From Craterostigma plantagineum (taxonomy: Eukaryota; Streptophyta; Magnoliopsida; Lamiales; Linderniaceae): a stretch of DNA of 64,000 bases. Shown piece by piece: positions 61,955 to 64,000 of the stretch (positions are counted from its first letter, which is position 1; every line of letters begins with the position of its first letter). Below the pieces are notes generated by a model. It searched no databases, was not told where the DNA came from, and saw only the letters and a program-made list of their open reading frames with translations. The position numbers were made by a program, and so were the translations under genes. The stretch covers positions 248,001 through 312,000 of the forward strand of contig JAPQWV010000649.1 of assembly GCA_027422505.1 (NCBI GenBank). Direction: 5' to 3'.

Positions 61955-62196
61955 AATTATTGTGTGTTTGGATGATCGCTCTCTATTTTACGCAACTGTG
62001 TCTACAAATTGTGACGTCACGGTCTCCTGTGAAACTTGTGGTACTCTCATGCAGGAAAAAAACAAAAGACATCAAACATCAAGATTTATAATAGTGCTTG
62101 AGAGTTCCATTTTCCCTTTAAAAAGCCTAATCAGCCTTTATACTTATCGTCTCTCTTATCTGAGTTATTGAAGATATAAGAGACGAAGACTATAAT

Positions 62197-63148
62197 ATGA
62201 GCTCGGAAAATCGAAATAAAGAAGCTCTTTATGATCAGCTTCGATCTGTTACCAATTCTTCCGCGGTAGGATTTCTCGAGAAACTGTATATTATTTGCCC
62301 ACATATGTCAGTATGTATGGTTGTCGTCTATTACAAGTTTATGCTTGGCTATGGAGTAGCAGTTTGTGTGTGTAGGTGGTTATTCATGTTAATCATGGCA
62401 CTTTATTTCGTGTGTATGATCATTGGGAGTTATAGAGAGAATTTTTTTTCTTTCGATATTGATTGGATTCATTACAGCTTTCATCTTTTCTGGGTATAAA
62501 CCCTATTGAATCGAGATTAAGTTTTGTTACATGTTTCTTTAGAACTTTGCTTGATGCCCAATTTTTCCTTTTTCTTGATTGAATTGATTTTGATCCAAAT
62601 ACCCATGCATCTCAAGAAGTTGAAACTGATTATAGTGTATTTACTATTTAAAGGGATTTCTTGATTATACTACCACTTGCAATATATCTTGGAGCATACG
62701 TACAATAATCCATATCACTACAGCCGAAAAAAAAATCTTGCATTCTCAACAGGTTAACAAAGCATCCATATTCGTCGATGCAATGAAGTGCATCGAAGAA
62801 CTGAAAGCAAAGGTAGAGAAACTAAAGCAAGACATCACAAGTTCAGAAAGCTCAAGCCAAGAAGATGCTACATTGTCTGCTGTATATCATAATAAATATA
62901 TTACTATATGTCCGATTTCGAGTATGTGACTCTTATTGCATATGTTTTGATGGGCTAGTGGGTTACTATTTTCTTGCAGCCGGTGAAAGTTGAAACCCAA
63001 GAAAAGGGTTCTTGATAAAGGTGTATGCAGAGAAAAACTGCCCACGTTTGCTTGTATCGATTCTTGAGGCTTTCGAAGAGTTAGGCCTCGAAGCAATCGA
63101 TGCTAGGGTTTCTTGTTCGGACAATTCCATCTTGAAGCTGTTAGTGAG
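62197..63148 (+). pseudogene. Plant bHLH-ACT-like regulator gene, one-base frameshift
   Basis: Exons are 62197-62265 (MSSENRNKEALYDQLRSVTN...), 62753-62881 (VNKASIFVDAMKCIEELKAK plus coiled coil) and 62980-63148 (PVKVETQEKG..., NCPRLLVSILEAFEELGLEA). All have GT-AG joints in phase. The layout, a short HLH then an ACT-like domain, matches small plant bHLH-like regulators of the At2g40435/At3g56220 type. In exon 3 GAAAAGGGTTCTTGATAAAG is one T short of the conserved frame, giving an early stop near 63010. A sequencing error is possible. The last exon after 63149 was not found. Confidence 0.75.
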
Positions 63149-64000
63149 GTAATAGCATTTTTCTTACATATATCGAAGTCCTGCCATTGTCATGAACGAA
63201 AATGGGTTGTAGTCCACGGTCCGTGTTCAGCAAAACTTTCATCATTTGGTTTATTTGAATATGAACGGGAAAAGTGGTTATCAAATGTGTCATCGGCTCA
63301 GCTTAAATTTATGGCAAACTTTTACACCTTTGTTGAGACAAAATGTGCTTTCACTTTAATTAGTCATTTAACTTTGCTTCCTAAATTCTTGATGGTACAC
63401 ATGCTTTTAAGGTTTGATATGGTTCGCATGTATGAATACTTTCCACTTCAGCATGTCAAGTATAAATTAATTACATGCCTTTTTCTATTATTACAGATTT
63501 TAATGTTTCTTTTTCCATCTTTTATTCTTTTCCCATCTTGAAGTTTCTATTTCCTTTTCGAATGATACACAATATATAAATAAAAATAATATAACTCACT
63601 ATTAGAATGGATTATACGAGATAATTAATAGGGTTCTCAAATCTCACCCAACAAACCTAATGTTCGGTAAATATTGACTTATTGCGCTTCTTTGATTAAA
63701 CGTTTTTCACATTGTATTATTTGGAACTGCAAAGGTCATTAAAATGTTCGTTTTAGGGGTATATATTTAAGTTAAAATGTACTGTATTTGACATTTTTTT
63801 TTAAATATAGGTGAGTTTTCAATCAAAAATAAGAAACAAAAGAGAGACTTATCTTTATGAGGAAAAATAAATAAAAAGTAAATCAACGTTCTTATCTTGT
63901 AAAACAGTTGACAAATTTGAATAATTGTCTTTAATTGTAAGATCGAAACGAAATTCTTACAATCACTTTCGGAACGATTGGTCAGTTAATTAACAACTCT
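63149..64000. other. AT-rich stretch, nothing supportable
   Basis: This is probably the next intron of the bHLH gene and intergenic DNA. No conserved exon or repeat was recognised. Confidence 0.5.

Noticed and set aside
63113..63541. 142-aa ORF at the right end
   Set aside because: It begins in a bHLH exon in the wrong frame and continues in AT-rich intron-like sequence.

Overview
The window is nuclear DNA of a eudicot plant. Split genes with GT-AG introns, plant-specific families (RTNLB reticulon, MLO, TBL, plant bHLH-ACT) and many LTR retrotransposons primed from initiator tRNA-Met (TGGTATCAGAGC) all say so. It is mostly repeat. A few native-looking genes sit among fragments of copied genes.

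Layout. 1-1700: edge of a Copia element (gag, minus strand), a GA microsatellite and a hAT-like remnant rich in CCGGTTAACC. 1791-18560: a head-to-tail array LTR-internal-LTR-internal-LTR-partial internal, on the minus strand, of a Sirevirus-like Copia derivative. It has a PBS and many extra polypurine tracts but only gag-side coiled-coil ORFs and no pol. 19293-26264: an old MULE-like element with about 310-bp tandem repeats and a histone H3 fragment, split by a 2.9-kb solo LTR with perfect 5-bp target duplications. 26265-27750: an inverted-repeat MITE and an LRR gene fragment. 27751-32314: a composite LTR element with three LTRs, two nearly identical outer ones and a different central one, bounded by one 5-bp target duplication.

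32396-43888 and 50821-56949 are two direct copies of one 6.13-kb block: MULE with 9-bp target duplication, SUN-domain gene, OXA1 fragment, unrecognised coding stretch, UNC-50 first exon, Lys/Glu-rich ORF. Copy 1 carries a young, almost intact Tork/TNT1-like Copia element (37603-42964); copy 2 keeps the empty site. Between the copies lie a RABD1 fragment, a third UNC-50 piece, a complete RTNLB reticulon gene (46340-47446) and an MLO4-type gene lacking its first exon (47885-50761). Right of copy 2 come another OXA1 scrap, a 108-bp-arm hairpin, a decayed Copia element and an inverted SUN/OXA1 copy (59083-60969). A TBL C-terminal fragment, an LTP-like gene and a bHLH-ACT gene with a frameshift follow.

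Interpretation. The RTNLB gene looks functional, and the MLO coding frame is intact except at its 5' end. Most other gene-like sequence is partial, shuffled and broken, so 32-61 kb reads as a hot spot of gene-fragment duplication with MULEs and LTR elements at many joints. Functional names rest on remembered family motifs; no database search was possible.
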